DNA of 64,000 nucleotides from Burkholderia sp. SRS-46 (lineage in GTDB: Bacteria > Pseudomonadota > Gammaproteobacteria > Burkholderiales > Burkholderiaceae), in the NCBI RefSeq assembly GCF_004343775.1, contig NZ_PTXL01000003.1, positions 248,001 through 312,000 on the forward strand, given 5' to 3'. Shown piece after piece: positions 8,008 to 16,451 of this stretch. The notes below the pieces were generated by a model, which was given only the letters and a program-made list of their open reading frames with translations, was not told the DNA's origin and made no database searches. A program made the translations under genes and the position numbers. The stretch's first letter is position 1, and every line of letters starts with the position of its first letter.

Positions 8008-8562
8008 TCAGGCGGCGGCCGGCACGGCCTCCGGCGCGCACGGCGCGAGACCGGCCCGGTCGAGCCAGTTGCTGCGGCCGTCGCTGCCCGAATCGCGCGC
8101 CGCCAGCGTCGCCGCGCCGACCACGCCCGTCGCGAGCACACTGCAGCGGCCGCGGCCTTCCGTCAGCCGCGCCTCGACGAACACGACGCCCGACGAGCGT
8201 CGCACCGCCACGCATTCGACCACCGGCCGGGCCGTCTTCACCGGTTTCATGAACTGGATCGACAGCTGCACGGTGCCGCAGGTGCGGCCGCGCAAATGCA
8301 GCACGCCCGTCACCGACATCGCGCAATCGATCAGGCCCGCGATGATCGCGCCGTTGAGCGCGTCCGTGCCGAGCCCGCCCTCGTGCGCCGGGGTGCGCTG
8401 CACGAGCGCGAGCCGCACGATCCGCCGGTCCGACAGGTCGAGCGATGCGCCGAGATGCGCGAGGATCGGCATCGCGCCGAGGCAGGCCTCCCAGCGGATG
8501 CGGTCCGCCTCGTCGCCCGGAAGGTCGAGCGCGTCGGACGCCCAGGCCGGAATCGCCGTCAT
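8008..8562 (-). CDS. Hotdog-fold acyl thioesterase (PaaI-like)
   Basis: 184 aa. Seen: LAHLGASLDLSDRRIVRLAL, then GGLGTDALNGAIIAGLIDCAMSVTG in the position of the PaaI helix (usual pattern HGGxxxxLxD), and a beta segment VQLSIQFMKPVK. The Asp/Asn pair in this helix usually carries catalysis. ATG at 8562 overlaps the stop of the radical SAM gene by four bases (ATGA), showing tight coupling. It probably releases an acyl or aminoacyl thioester, or edits misloaded carriers, in the biosynthetic cluster. Confidence 0.8.
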   Translation of the reverse strand: MTAIPAWASDALDLPGDEADRIRWEACLGAMPILAHLGASLDLSDRRIVRLALVQRTPAHEGGLGTDALNGAIIAGLIDCAMSVTGVLHLRGRTCGTVQLSIQFMKPVKTARPVVECVAVRRSSGVVFVEARLTEGRGRCSVLATGVVGAATLAARDSGSDGRSNWLDRAGLAPCAPEAVPAAA

Positions 8563-9737
8563 GGGCGCACCTCTTCCACCTGCGGCTCGCCGGCGACGGC
8601 CAGCACGCCCATCTCGACATCCGCCTCCGGCGCGCGGGAACCGATGGCCTGCCGGTAAGGCGACCAGATGAACTGCTTCCAGTAGCTTTCCGCGACACCC
8701 ACCCACGTGCGCAGCGATTCGAGGCTGTCGAGCGACTTGTCGAGGCTCACCATCAGCCAGCTGTACACCGCCTGGCTGTCGCGGCAATCGGTGCAATGCC
8801 CCGACGTGCAGCACAGCTCGACGGTCTGCAGGTCCGGCTTCCACGTGTTGAACATCGGCAGCGACGCGTTGCCGTTGGTCAGCCGTTCGGCATTGCCCGG
8901 ATGATCCTGGCTCACGCTCGGGCACACGTCGTAGCCGAACTCGCCGCACCACGCGCGCCCGGTGACGATCGCCTCGATGTGCGCCGGGTGGTTCAGCACG
9001 GTGTCGGGGTACGCCTGCGCGACGCGCAGCATCTCGGCCAGCAGCCGCCGCTGGTTTTCCATCCGCAGCGGATGCCCGGTGTCGTACTTGCTGTAGAAGT
9101 TGAACGTGACGACGTTGCCGTTGTCGCGGATTCTGCGCACCGTCGGCTCGATATAGGAGAGCCCGTCCTCGGTGGCCGCGAACACGAAGGTCGCGCGCGG
9201 ATCGTTCCGGTAGTTGTCGAGCGCGGTGTCGAACAGCCCTTCGAAGCGCCCGCCGCCCGGCCGGATCGCGCGCAGCTCGTCGTCGAGCGGGCCGCCGCCG
9301 AACAGCGAGATGAACACGGTCACGTTCTCGAACGGCGCCACGTTCGGCAGCGGCTTCAGCCCGTTCGTCGAGATCGACACGTAGCGCATCCCGTCGACGA
9401 ACGCCTCGATCCGGTCGCGGAACAGCGTCGGCTCCCCGCCGATCAGCAACGCGCAGTTCACGCGCCGCTTGCGCTCGGCGGCGATGAACGCGTGCCACGC
9501 GTCGATCGACTTGGCCTCCTGCGCGTGCTTGTCGTGGCCGAACTCGAAGAACCAGCAGCCCTTGCAGCGGATATTGCAGGCATTGGTCAGGTGGTACTCG
9601 GATGCGCGCACGAGCGACGAGAAGCGCCGGACTTCGTTGAAGCGCTGCGCGAGCGCCGGATCCTGCGCGAGCAGGTCGGGCAGCCGTTCGGCGATGAGCG
9701 CCTTGCGCCGGGTCTTGATTTCGCGGGCGTCGATCAT
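8559..9737 (-). CDS. Radical SAM enzyme
   Basis: 392 aa. The iron-sulfur motif is Cys54-x3-Cys58-x2-Cys61 (CNIRCKGC), followed by GGEPTL, which contacts SAM in this family, and STNGL. A C-terminal Cys-rich stretch (CCTSGHCTDC), near residue 325, could hold an auxiliary cluster or metal. Start ATG at 9737 overlaps the preceding diiron gene by four bases. Such enzymes make carbon-centred radicals for methylation, C-C bond formation or rearrangement; which applies is unknown. It is an uncommon partner for a carrier-protein halogenase system and so is informative about the product. Confidence 0.85.
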   Translation of the reverse strand: MIDAREIKTRRKALIAERLPDLLAQDPALAQRFNEVRRFSSLVRASEYHLTNACNIRCKGCWFFEFGHDKHAQEAKSIDAWHAFIAAERKRRVNCALLIGGEPTLFRDRIEAFVDGMRYVSISTNGLKPLPNVAPFENVTVFISLFGGGPLDDELRAIRPGGGRFEGLFDTALDNYRNDPRATFVFAATEDGLSYIEPTVRRIRDNGNVVTFNFYSKYDTGHPLRMENQRRLLAEMLRVAQAYPDTVLNHPAHIEAIVTGRAWCGEFGYDVCPSVSQDHPGNAERLTNGNASLPMFNTWKPDLQTVELCCTSGHCTDCRDSQAVYSWLMVSLDKSLDSLESLRTWVGVAESYWKQFIWSPYRQAIGSRAPEADVEMGVLAVAGEPQVEEVRP

Positions 9738-10495
9738 GATTGCTCCGCGGCCAGCGCAGCCATTTCCGGCACGACGAGCCCGAGCGTGCTCAGCTTCGGC
9801 AGGATCTTGCGCACGAAATGGCGGCGCAGTTCGCCGTTGGTCGTCTTGCGCAGCCCCCACTTCACGTACAGCGCCGAGCGCTTCGAGTCGTCGCGGCCGA
9901 ACAGCGCGAGAATGTGCGGCCACAGACGGTCCAGCGCCTGCTGCGCGTCCTGGCGGCCGGCATCCGATCCGCACGCGTCACGGATGATGCGGAACCCGTG
10001 CGCGACGTGCACGTGTTCGTCCTTGATGATCTGCTTCACGAAGATTTCGCTGAATGGCTCGTAGCTCGACTCCTGGAACTCGAGCAGGTGCTCGAGCACG
10101 ACCGCTTCGCCGAGAAACGAAAAGATGCCGCGCTCCATCCAGTTCCGCACGCCGCGCACCAGTTCGTTCGCATAGTACGGACGCTGCTGGAAATGCTGCG
10201 CGAGCATGCCGCTCGTATCGACGTCCAGGCCGGCCAGCACTTCCGCGCTGAGCTCGTAATGCTGCACCTCCTCGGCCGCCCGCTCGCAGCAGACGAACTT
10301 CTCGTACGCGTTCGGCGCGAGGTTGTAGAACACCTGCGTGTAGTCGTCCGCGCCGGTCAGCTCGCCTTCGGTATGGACCATCATCAGGTGCGTCGCCAGT
10401 GACCGGTATTCTTCCGGCATGTTGCGGAAGTCTTCCGGCGTCCTCACCTGGTTCTTGTGGAGCAAGGGGGACTGCACTGCTTGGGTGGTTTCCAC
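9734..10495 (-). CDS. Ferritin-like diiron protein (PaaA/PaaC-like oxygenase family)
   Basis: 253 aa from a GTG at 10495 with AAGGAGA 6 bases upstream; the longer frame to 11206 is not coding. Two ExxH iron motifs are visible, Glu76/His79 and Glu160/His163, with extra Glu residues in the intervening helices (for example around 130 and 136), as in four-helix diiron oxygenases of the phenylacetyl-CoA epoxidase type. Likely reaction: O2-dependent hydroxylation, desaturation or N-oxidation of a carrier- or CoA-bound intermediate. Its 3' end overlaps the radical SAM gene by four bases, so both are made together. No reductase gene is adjacent. Confidence 0.75.
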   Translation of the reverse strand: METTQAVQSPLLHKNQVRTPEDFRNMPEEYRSLATHLMMVHTEGELTGADDYTQVFYNLAPNAYEKFVCCERAAEEVQHYELSAEVLAGLDVDTSGMLAQHFQQRPYYANELVRGVRNWMERGIFSFLGEAVVLEHLLEFQESSYEPFSEIFVKQIIKDEHVHVAHGFRIIRDACGSDAGRQDAQQALDRLWPHILALFGRDDSKRSALYVKWGLRKTTNGELRRHFVRKILPKLSTLGLVVPEMAALAAEQS

Positions 10496-10551
10496 GCGTG
10501 ATCTCCTTCGTTGTAGTTCGTTCTGGTGCGTTGACGCTCGACGGGAAAGAC

Positions 10552-11388
10552 TTACTGGCCGATCGGCGCATCCGCGCGATCCGCCGATGTCGCGGCAGTG
10601 GCCGGCAGCGCATCGAGCACGCCGCTCAGGTGCGCGAGCACCTCCGCGCCATGGGTGTCGATGAAGAAATGCTCGCCGTCGAACAGGCGCACGCTCACCG
10701 GCAGCTCCGAATAGCGCTGCCACTCGCCGAGGTCCGGCGTCCACACCAGCGCATCGTGGTGCGCGCTCAGCACGTGAATCGGCACCGGCAGCGCACGGAT
10801 CTCGGCCCGCCATGTCTCGCGGCTTTCGAGGTCCGCGCGGATCGTCGGCAGGAACATGTCGATGAACGCCTGCGCGTCGAGCATCCCCGCGGGCAGCCCG
10901 TCGAGCAGGTCGAGTTCCTGCACGAGCTCGTCGCGCGGCAGGTCGTGCAGGCGGCGGCGCCGCCGCGACGGCAGATGCGGCGCCGCGCAACCGGACGCGA
11001 CGAGCGCCAGCGGCGGCCGCCCCGCATCGACGAGCCGGTTCGCCAGTTCGAGCGCGAGCACCCCGCCCATGCTGTGGCCGAACAGCACGAGGTCGGCATC
11101 GGCGCAATCGAGCAGGCCGACCATCGTGTCGTCGGCGAGCGCTTGCATCGTGCGCAACGGCGCCTCCCGGAAGCGCGCGCCGCGCCCCGGCAGCTCGACC
11201 GCGCAAATCTCCACGTCGCGCGGCAGGCGCTCGTGCCAGCCGCGGAACACCGCGGCGCTGCCGCCCGCGTACGCGCAGCAGATCATCCGCAGGCGCGGTG
11301 CCGGCACCGGCGCGAATATCTTCAATTGCGTTTTCGACTGCGTCTTGAACGGCGCCTGGGTTGCCGTACCGGCTGAACTCGAATTCAT
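10552..11388 (-). CDS. Type II thioesterase (alpha/beta hydrolase, GrsT-like)
   Basis: 278 aa. Seen: CCAYAGGSAAVFRGW near the N-terminus, ELPGRGARF, a GHSMGG nucleophile elbow with Ser106, and a C-terminal GEHFFI segment carrying the His. This is the standard pattern of discrete thioesterases that clear misacylated carrier proteins or release products in nonribosomal peptide clusters. ATG at 11388 lies 32 bases after the stop of the GNAT gene; its ribosome binding site is weak. It is 56 bases upstream of the diiron gene, in the same operon. Confidence 0.88.
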   Translation of the reverse strand: MNSSSAGTATQAPFKTQSKTQLKIFAPVPAPRLRMICCAYAGGSAAVFRGWHERLPRDVEICAVELPGRGARFREAPLRTMQALADDTMVGLLDCADADLVLFGHSMGGVLALELANRLVDAGRPPLALVASGCAAPHLPSRRRRRLHDLPRDELVQELDLLDGLPAGMLDAQAFIDMFLPTIRADLESRETWRAEIRALPVPIHVLSAHHDALVWTPDLGEWQRYSELPVSVRLFDGEHFFIDTHGAEVLAHLSGVLDALPATAATSADRADAPIGQ

Positions 11389-11420
11389 CGGGAAGAAATC
11401 TCGCTGGCTTGACGGACGGA

Positions 11421-12047
11421 TCAATACGGCGCGTCCGCGTGCGGGCGCGCTTCCCACAGCGCTTCCATGCGCGCGGTGATCGCCGGCATCTGGTCGGGGG
11501 TCACCCGGTAGCGGATGGTGCGCAGCGGCGTGCGCAGGATCGGCAGCTCGAACACCCCCTCGCCTTGCGGCGCGATGCCGAGGCGCACCTTGACGCGGTT
11601 CGCGCCGACGTTGTCGGCCGGGGATTCGAACCGGATCGCATCGAGCGAGAACCGCTCGAAGAACGCGGCCATCGCCTTCACGTACGACACGACGCCGATG
11701 CCGAGCTGGCGATGCGCGGGGTGCCAGATATGCGCATGCATGACGCCGCTCGCGTAGTGCCCCGGCGGCCCACCGGCGCGCTGCTCGAGGTGCGTGAGTT
11801 CATGCACGCCGACGGTCTGCCCTTTCAGCGTAATGCTGAAGATCGCGTTCTGCGGCGTGCCCGCGCGCGCTTCGCGTTCGAGATTCAGCGCGAGCATCTC
11901 GCGCATCTGCCGGCGGCCGGGCAGCCGGGCCGGATCGACGCCCATTGCCGCCAGATGGCTGTCGCCGCCGTCGTACCAGTACGCGATGAATCCGTCGATG
12001 TCAGCGTGACTGAAATCCCGTACGTCGATATCCGCTATTTCGATCAC
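11421..12047 (-). CDS. GNAT-type acetyltransferase
   Basis: About 208 aa if the GTG at 12047 is used (GGAGA 7 bases upstream); ATG codons at 12104 and 12113 are alternatives. The C-terminal half carries the acyl-CoA-binding-like core: a strand SITLKGQTVGVHEL, then HPAHRQLGIGVVSYVKAMAAFFERFSLDAIRFE. It is the first gene of the minus-strand arm and faces the RsaM/LuxI arm. A lux-box-like site lies 128 bases upstream. Possible roles are N-acylation of the product for self-protection or as a biosynthetic step; neither is proven. Confidence 0.7.
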   Translation of the reverse strand: MIEIADIDVRDFSHADIDGFIAYWYDGGDSHLAAMGVDPARLPGRRQMREMLALNLEREARAGTPQNAIFSITLKGQTVGVHELTHLEQRAGGPPGHYASGVMHAHIWHPAHRQLGIGVVSYVKAMAAFFERFSLDAIRFESPADNVGANRVKVRLGIAPQGEGVFELPILRTPLRTIRYRVTPDQMPAITARMEALWEARPHADAPY

Positions 12048-12174
12048 GCCAGTCTCCGCTCCGTCGCTGCGTCGTTTCCGGCAGTGGTGAATCAAGCGCT
12101 TCATGCATCGCACCGAATTCGAGCCGAATAATGTTTATCGGGTGCCATGATGCAGATAATCATTACGAATGCGC

Positions 12175-12194
12175 AGCTGTAGTTTCTTGCAGGA
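12175..12194. promoter_or_regulatory. Lux-box-like site upstream of minus-strand arm
   Basis: AGCTGTAGTTTCTTGCAGGA has the CTG-N10-CAG layout and shares CTGTA and TTGCAG with the site before luxI. It is in the divergent intergenic region, 62-128 bases from the possible GNAT starts, and so could let LuxR switch on the minus-strand operon. Confidence 0.55.
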
Positions 12195-12562
12195 TGAATT
12201 TGTTTGCGTGTCAGGCAATATTTCCCCAGAATACTGTCCAATTCGGCCATCGAAGAAGGTCAATCGGCGTCGTGTCACGGTGACACGAGCCGCGCTTCCA
12301 TGGCCCGCTCGCCATCCGGCCCGATCCGTCCGGATGACCGCGCGGCAGCCGGATCATCCGTCCGGCATCACGCCGCGCATCGCACCGCCAACGGCCACGC
12401 TCCGTCGCGCGATTCGATTCGTTCCGCATCGACATCATCCCGGTTCCGGTCCGCCATCGCGCGGCTGCCCGGACAGCCATCCGCCCAAGTTTGAAAGTAA
12501 CGGTCGTCCTGCACGCGTCGTACGCGCATGCCGCCCGGATCACACAAACAAGGAGGTTGATC
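12195..12562. other. Divergent intergenic region
   Basis: About 370 bases between the lux-like site and the RsaM-like start. It contains open frames on both strands, but none has a plausible start or motif. It should hold the promoter of the rsaM-like gene; no clear -35/-10 pair is visible. Confidence 0.5.
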
Positions 12563-12988
12563 TTGGATCTGAAATCGGACGGAAACGCGACGCCGGCCCG
12601 CATCGGTGCGCCTTCCCCTCATGACGGATACGTTCGCCTGTCCGTCGGCCAGCTCGCGGCCGTGAACCCCGGCCTGCTCTACGCCGCCTGCGACGAGCAC
12701 GTCCTCAACGACGCGTGGGACCACGGCGTGCCCGCATGCCACGCCGGCTATTGCGAATGGATCGATACCGACTGGCGTCCGCCGCTCACGTTCGGCTGGT
12801 GCTGGCTCGCCGATCGCCACCGGGTCTATCGCATGCTGCCGAACAGCATGACGGCCAATGTGATGATCGTGTGCGAAAAAGGGTATGACCTCGGCCCGGA
12901 ACGCACCATGCGGCTTCTCGAAGACTGGATTATCACGTTGCCGTGGAGCACCAGTATCCATGCATACATATCATTAACAGACCTGTAA
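12563..12988 (+). CDS. RsaM-like quorum-sensing modulator (DUF4902)
   Basis: 141 aa from a TTG at 12563 with AGGAGG 6 bases upstream; an ATG further up (12491) has no site. Seen: GYCEWIDTDW, TFGWCWLAD, TANVMIVCEKGYDLGPERT and an ending LLEDWIITLPW, a Trp-rich pattern consistent with RsaM proteins, which are encoded beside luxI genes in Burkholderia and dampen acyl-homoserine lactone production by an unclear mechanism. Its stop lies inside the lux-box-like site that precedes luxI, and luxI starts 65 bases later. The family call rests on memory of the pattern and context. Confidence 0.72.
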   Translation: MDLKSDGNATPARIGAPSPHDGYVRLSVGQLAAVNPGLLYAACDEHVLNDAWDHGVPACHAGYCEWIDTDWRPPLTFGWCWLADRHRVYRMLPNSMTANVMIVCEKGYDLGPERTMRLLEDWIITLPWSTSIHAYISLTDL

Positions 12989-13000
12989 AAAATTGCAGTT
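12981..13000 (+). promoter_or_regulatory. Lux box upstream of luxI
   Basis: ACCTGTAAAAAATTGCAGTT is close to known cep/lux boxes (CTG-N10-CAG core, flanked by AC and GTT). It ends 52 bases before the luxI start codon and overlaps the stop codon of the rsaM-like gene, as expected for an autoinduced luxI promoter. Confidence 0.75.
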
Positions 13001-13052
13001 TCGATGCGTCCTCCATTTCGCATTTAATGCGTAGGTCTATTGGAGCTCGCAC

Positions 13053-13658
13053 ATGCAAAAGACCACTATCGGAAATGCGTCGCAATTATCGGTTTCAAGC
13101 CTTGCCGCGCTCGCATCGTACCGACACGCAATCTTTATCGACAAGCTCGGCTGGCAATTGCCGGTGGTCAATAATCAGGAATTCGACCAGTTCGATCGCC
13201 CGGACACGGTCTACGTTTTCGGCCGTGAGGAGAACGATGCGATCTGCTCGTGCGCGCGCCTGCTGCCGACGACGCAGCCTTACCTGCTGAGCGAGGTTTT
13301 TCCGTCGCTGATGGGCGCGGCGCCGATCCCGAACGCGCCCGATATTTGGGAGCTCTCCCGCTTTTCGTCATACATCCTCGGGGCCGACGCCGCGGCGCTG
13401 GAACGCGCGCACGGCAACACGCGCGTGCTGCTGGCCGACATCGTCCGCTTCGCGCTGGCGAACGGCGTGCGGCGCCTGATCACGGTGTCGCCGCTCGGCG
13501 TCGAACGCCTGCTGAAGCGCCTGAAGGTGCACGCGCACCGCGCCGCGCCGCCCCGGTTCATCGACGGCAAGCCGGTGTTCGCATGCTGGATCGAAATCGA
13601 CGAACTCACCTGCGCCGCGCTCGACGTCGAGCAGCCGCACGGCCCGACGCCGAGCTGA
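13053..13658 (+). CDS. Acyl-homoserine-lactone synthase (LuxI family)
   Basis: 201 aa. LuxI-type enzymes join the acyl chain of an acyl-ACP to SAM and lactonise it. Invariant residues are visible: Arg in SYRHAIFIDKLGWQL, the Trp that follows, Asp pair in FDQFDRPDTVYV, Arg in CARLLPTTQPYLL, and Glu/Arg in WELSRF. ATG at 13053 has GGAG at 7-base spacing. It is preceded by a lux box and an rsaM-like gene; the cognate-looking LuxR gene is 12 kb downstream on the same strand, with the biosynthetic genes between. Acyl-chain length cannot be predicted. Confidence 0.95.
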   Translation: MQKTTIGNASQLSVSSLAALASYRHAIFIDKLGWQLPVVNNQEFDQFDRPDTVYVFGREENDAICSCARLLPTTQPYLLSEVFPSLMGAAPIPNAPDIWELSRFSSYILGADAAALERAHGNTRVLLADIVRFALANGVRRLITVSPLGVERLLKRLKVHAHRAAPPRFIDGKPVFACWIEIDELTCAALDVEQPHGPTPS

Positions 13659-13741
13659 TTGCGCGCGATCGCCATGCGCGTCACCGCGCATGTCAAGCAC
13701 GGTGCGCACACCGCCCCACCCTCACGATCCGGGCCATTCCC

Positions 13742-14602
13742 ATGCACAGAGAGATCATTCCGGGCTTTGACGGTCGGCCGCTGAATGTCTTCCATTCCGG
13801 GTTCTCGCCCGAGCGGCGAAACCTGATGCTGGTGCTGCCGTTCGGCGTGCGCCATGCGATGGCCGAACGCCTGTGCGATGCGCTCGCGCCGCACGTCAAT
13901 CTCGTCACGTGGGAATCCCGGTTCGTGCTCGATCTGCAGGACGATGCGCGCGAAGACGGCTTCGACGTCGACTATCACGTGCGTGATCTCGTGCAGGTCG
14001 CCGCGCACGCGAATGCGCGCATCGGCCAAGGGGGCGCGACCGACGTGATCGGCTATTGCTCCGGCGCGGGCATCAGCCTGCTGGCCGCGGCGCGCCACCC
14101 CGGCACCGTGCGCCGGCTCGCGCTGGTGTCCGGCGAATTCATGCTGAAGCCGTCGGTATGCAAGCCGAGCAGCTTCCAGCGGGAAGTCGACGTGCTGCTG
14201 CCGGCCGCCGCGACGAGCAAGGACATGGCGAGCCTGCTGTTCGACAAGATTTCGTCGGGGCGCAGCGCGCCGCAATCCGAATTCCACGACTTCATTTCCG
14301 TGCCGTTCTCGAGCGCGGCCCATCTGCATCGCTACGGGCTGAATTACGTCGCCTATCGGCGGGTCGACTTCCTGAACGAGGCGCGCGCGGTCACGCAGCC
14401 CACGCTCGTGATCGCGACGCGCAGCGACCGCCAGGTCACGCCGGACAGCGCGCACATCCTCCTGTCCCACCTGAGCGACGCGACGGGCGTGCACGAATTC
14501 GACGGCGACCATTACGAGCTGTGCCGCGCGCATCCGGACATGACGGACGCGCTGCTGCAGTTCTTCCGGACAGAGTCCGTTCGACCGGGAGTTTCGTCAT
14601 GA
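13742..14602 (+). CDS. Cys-nucleophile alpha/beta hydrolase, SyrC/CmaE-like aminoacyltransferase
   Basis: 286 aa alpha/beta hydrolase in which the usual GxSxG elbow reads GYCSG, giving Cys106 as nucleophile. An Asp in ATRSDRQVTP and a His in FDGDHYEL complete the triad. In coronamic acid and syringomycin pathways, Cys-type enzymes of this fold (CmaE, SyrC) move an aminoacyl group between carrier proteins; CmaE also has its Cys near residue 105. The stop overlaps the adenylation-enzyme start (ATGA). With two free-standing carrier proteins downstream, a shuttle between them is the natural role. Confidence 0.8.
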   Translation: MHREIIPGFDGRPLNVFHSGFSPERRNLMLVLPFGVRHAMAERLCDALAPHVNLVTWESRFVLDLQDDAREDGFDVDYHVRDLVQVAAHANARIGQGGATDVIGYCSGAGISLLAAARHPGTVRRLALVSGEFMLKPSVCKPSSFQREVDVLLPAAATSKDMASLLFDKISSGRSAPQSEFHDFISVPFSSAAHLHRYGLNYVAYRRVDFLNEARAVTQPTLVIATRSDRQVTPDSAHILLSHLSDATGVHEFDGDHYELCRAHPDMTDALLQFFRTESVRPGVSS

Positions 14603-16137
14603 CCCTGATGACCATCGACGGCCGTTTCGCCGAGCAGGTGCGCCGCACGCCCGACCGCGTGGCGCTGATGGGCGCCGGCGCGGCCGCGCCGCTCACCTAT
14701 CGCGAGCTCGACCGGTGTGCGAACCGGCTGGCCGTGCGGCTCGCCCGCGAAGGCGTCGCGCCGCGCGCCGCCGTGCTGCTGAGCCTGCCGCGCAGCGTCG
14801 ACGCCGTGATCGCGATGCTTGCCGTCGTGAAGCTCGGCGCGACCTTCGTACCGGTCGACCCGCACTACCCCGACGCGATCAGGCGCACGTATGCGGACGA
14901 CAGTGGCGCGCGGCATGCGATCGTCGCGTCCGGCGACGCCGCGCTGCGCGACGCGGGGCTCACGATCGTCGACGTCGCGGGCCTCGCGGCGGAGCGCGCC
15001 GACGAGGCCGACGAGGCCGCGCCGCCGCCGGCCTCGCACGACGGAGAAACCCCCGCCTACATCATGTTCACGTCGGGCAGCACCGGCAAGCCGAAGGGCG
15101 TGGTGGTGCCGCATCGCGGCGTCGTGCGGCTCGTCGATCGCCCGAACTACATCACGATCCGCGAGGACGACGCGTTCCTGCTGCTGTCGCCGATCACCTT
15201 CGACGCGTCGACGTTCGAGATCTGGGGCGCGTTGCTGAACGGCGCGCGGCTCGTCGTGTACGAGGACGCGATCTTCGATCCGAACGCGGTGTCGGCGCTG
15301 ATCCGCGAGCGGCGCGTGACCGTGCTGTGGCTGACGGCCGCGCTGTTCCACCTCGTCGTGCGCCGCAACCTCGGGATGCTCGACGGCGTGCGCGTGCTGC
15401 TCGCGGGCGGCGACGTGCTGAAGCCGGAAGCGGTCAACACGGTGCTCGACGCGTTCGACGGCATCACCGTCGTCAACGGCTACGGCCCGACCGAGAACAC
15501 CACGTTCACCTGCTGCCACGCGATGACGCGCGCGAACCGGCCGGCCGGCGCGGTGCCGATCGGCGTCGCGATCACCGGCACGTCGATCCACATCCTCGAC
15601 GGCGCCGCCGACGATCCGATGCCGGTTGCCGATGGGCAGGAGGGCGAACTGTATGCAGGCGGCGACGGCGTCGCGCTCGGCTACCTGAACCGCCCCGACG
15701 CGACCCGCGCCGCGTTCGTTCCCGATCCGTCCGGGCGCGGCCTGCTCTATCGCACCGGCGACGTCGTGCGCCGCCGCCCGGACGGCGCGCTCGAATTCAT
15801 CGGCCGGCGCGACCGGCTGACGAAGATCCGCGGCTACCGGGTGAGCCTCGACGAGGTTCAGCTGCTCGTGTCGCGCATCCCGTGCGTCGACGAATGCATC
15901 GTGCAGGTTCGCGAGGATCAGAACGGCGACAAGTTCCTCACGGCCACGGTGCAGTCGCGCGAAACGCGCGACGACCTGTCCGGCTTCATTCGCGGCGAAC
16001 TGCGCAAGCTCGCGCCGCCTTTCATGATCCCCGACACCATCGCCGTGTGCGCGCAGCTGCCGCTGAACGCGAACGGCAAGGTCGACCGGAATCGACTCGC
16101 AGGTTCAACCTTGACACGTGGAGAACGCCATGACTGA
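14599..16137 (+). CDS. Stand-alone NRPS adenylation enzyme
   Basis: 512 aa A domain, no fused condensation or carrier domain. Core motifs: FTSGSTGKPKG (A3), FDASTFEIWGALLNGA (A4), NGYGPTENTTF (A5), GELYAGGDGVALGYLNRP (A6), YRTGDVVRRRPDGALEFIGRRD (A7/A8), and NANGKVDR with the catalytic Lys (A10). Asp of FDAS marks an alpha-amino-acid substrate. Pocket residues picked by hand against GrsA read roughly D-A-F-A-L-G-G-T-F-K, closest to aliphatic (Leu/Ile/Val-like) codes; this is tentative. It overlaps the upstream transferase gene by four bases and the downstream carrier gene by eight. Confidence 0.92.
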   Translation: MTLMTIDGRFAEQVRRTPDRVALMGAGAAAPLTYRELDRCANRLAVRLAREGVAPRAAVLLSLPRSVDAVIAMLAVVKLGATFVPVDPHYPDAIRRTYADDSGARHAIVASGDAALRDAGLTIVDVAGLAAERADEADEAAPPPASHDGETPAYIMFTSGSTGKPKGVVVPHRGVVRLVDRPNYITIREDDAFLLLSPITFDASTFEIWGALLNGARLVVYEDAIFDPNAVSALIRERRVTVLWLTAALFHLVVRRNLGMLDGVRVLLAGGDVLKPEAVNTVLDAFDGITVVNGYGPTENTTFTCCHAMTRANRPAGAVPIGVAITGTSIHILDGAADDPMPVADGQEGELYAGGDGVALGYLNRPDATRAAFVPDPSGRGLLYRTGDVVRRRPDGALEFIGRRDRLTKIRGYRVSLDEVQLLVSRIPCVDECIVQVREDQNGDKFLTATVQSRETRDDLSGFIRGELRKLAPPFMIPDTIAVCAQLPLNANGKVDRNRLAGSTLTRGERHD

Positions 16138-16375
16138 AAAGATCGCCATCCCCGACACGATCGCGTCGACTTGCCGGGACACGCTCGGCTTCGCCGACCT
16201 CGCGCCCGACGAGGATTTCTTCGACCGCGGCGCGAGCTCGCTGACGATCGTGGAGCTGCAGATCCAGGTGGAGACGAAGCTACAGATCCGGGTGCCGACC
16301 AGCAAGCTGATGGCCGCACCGTCGATCGGCGGCTGGACCGGCATCTACGAGGCAGCGGCCGCCGAGCTCGTCTGA
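16130..16375 (+). CDS. Free-standing peptidyl carrier protein 1
   Basis: 81 aa. [17 protein letters not shown] carries the phosphopantetheine attachment Ser (Ser37, in the position of the GGxS motif). ATG at 16130 has GGAG upstream and overlaps the end of the adenylation gene by 8 bases, so this is the likely direct acceptor of the activated amino acid, in the position of the T domain fused in SyrB1 and CmaA. A GTG at 16118 is an alternative start. The halogenase gene follows after 76 bases. Confidence 0.88.
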   Translation: MTEKIAIPDTIASTCRDTLGFADLAPDEDFFDRGASSLTIVELQIQVETKLQIRVPTSKLMAAPSIGGWTGIYEAAAAELV

Positions 16376-16451
16376 CCGCGCGGGCCTTCACCGAACGCCG
16401 CTCCGCCCGCTCGGAGCGGACCATCTTGTCGATTCGACCAGGAGTATTTCG

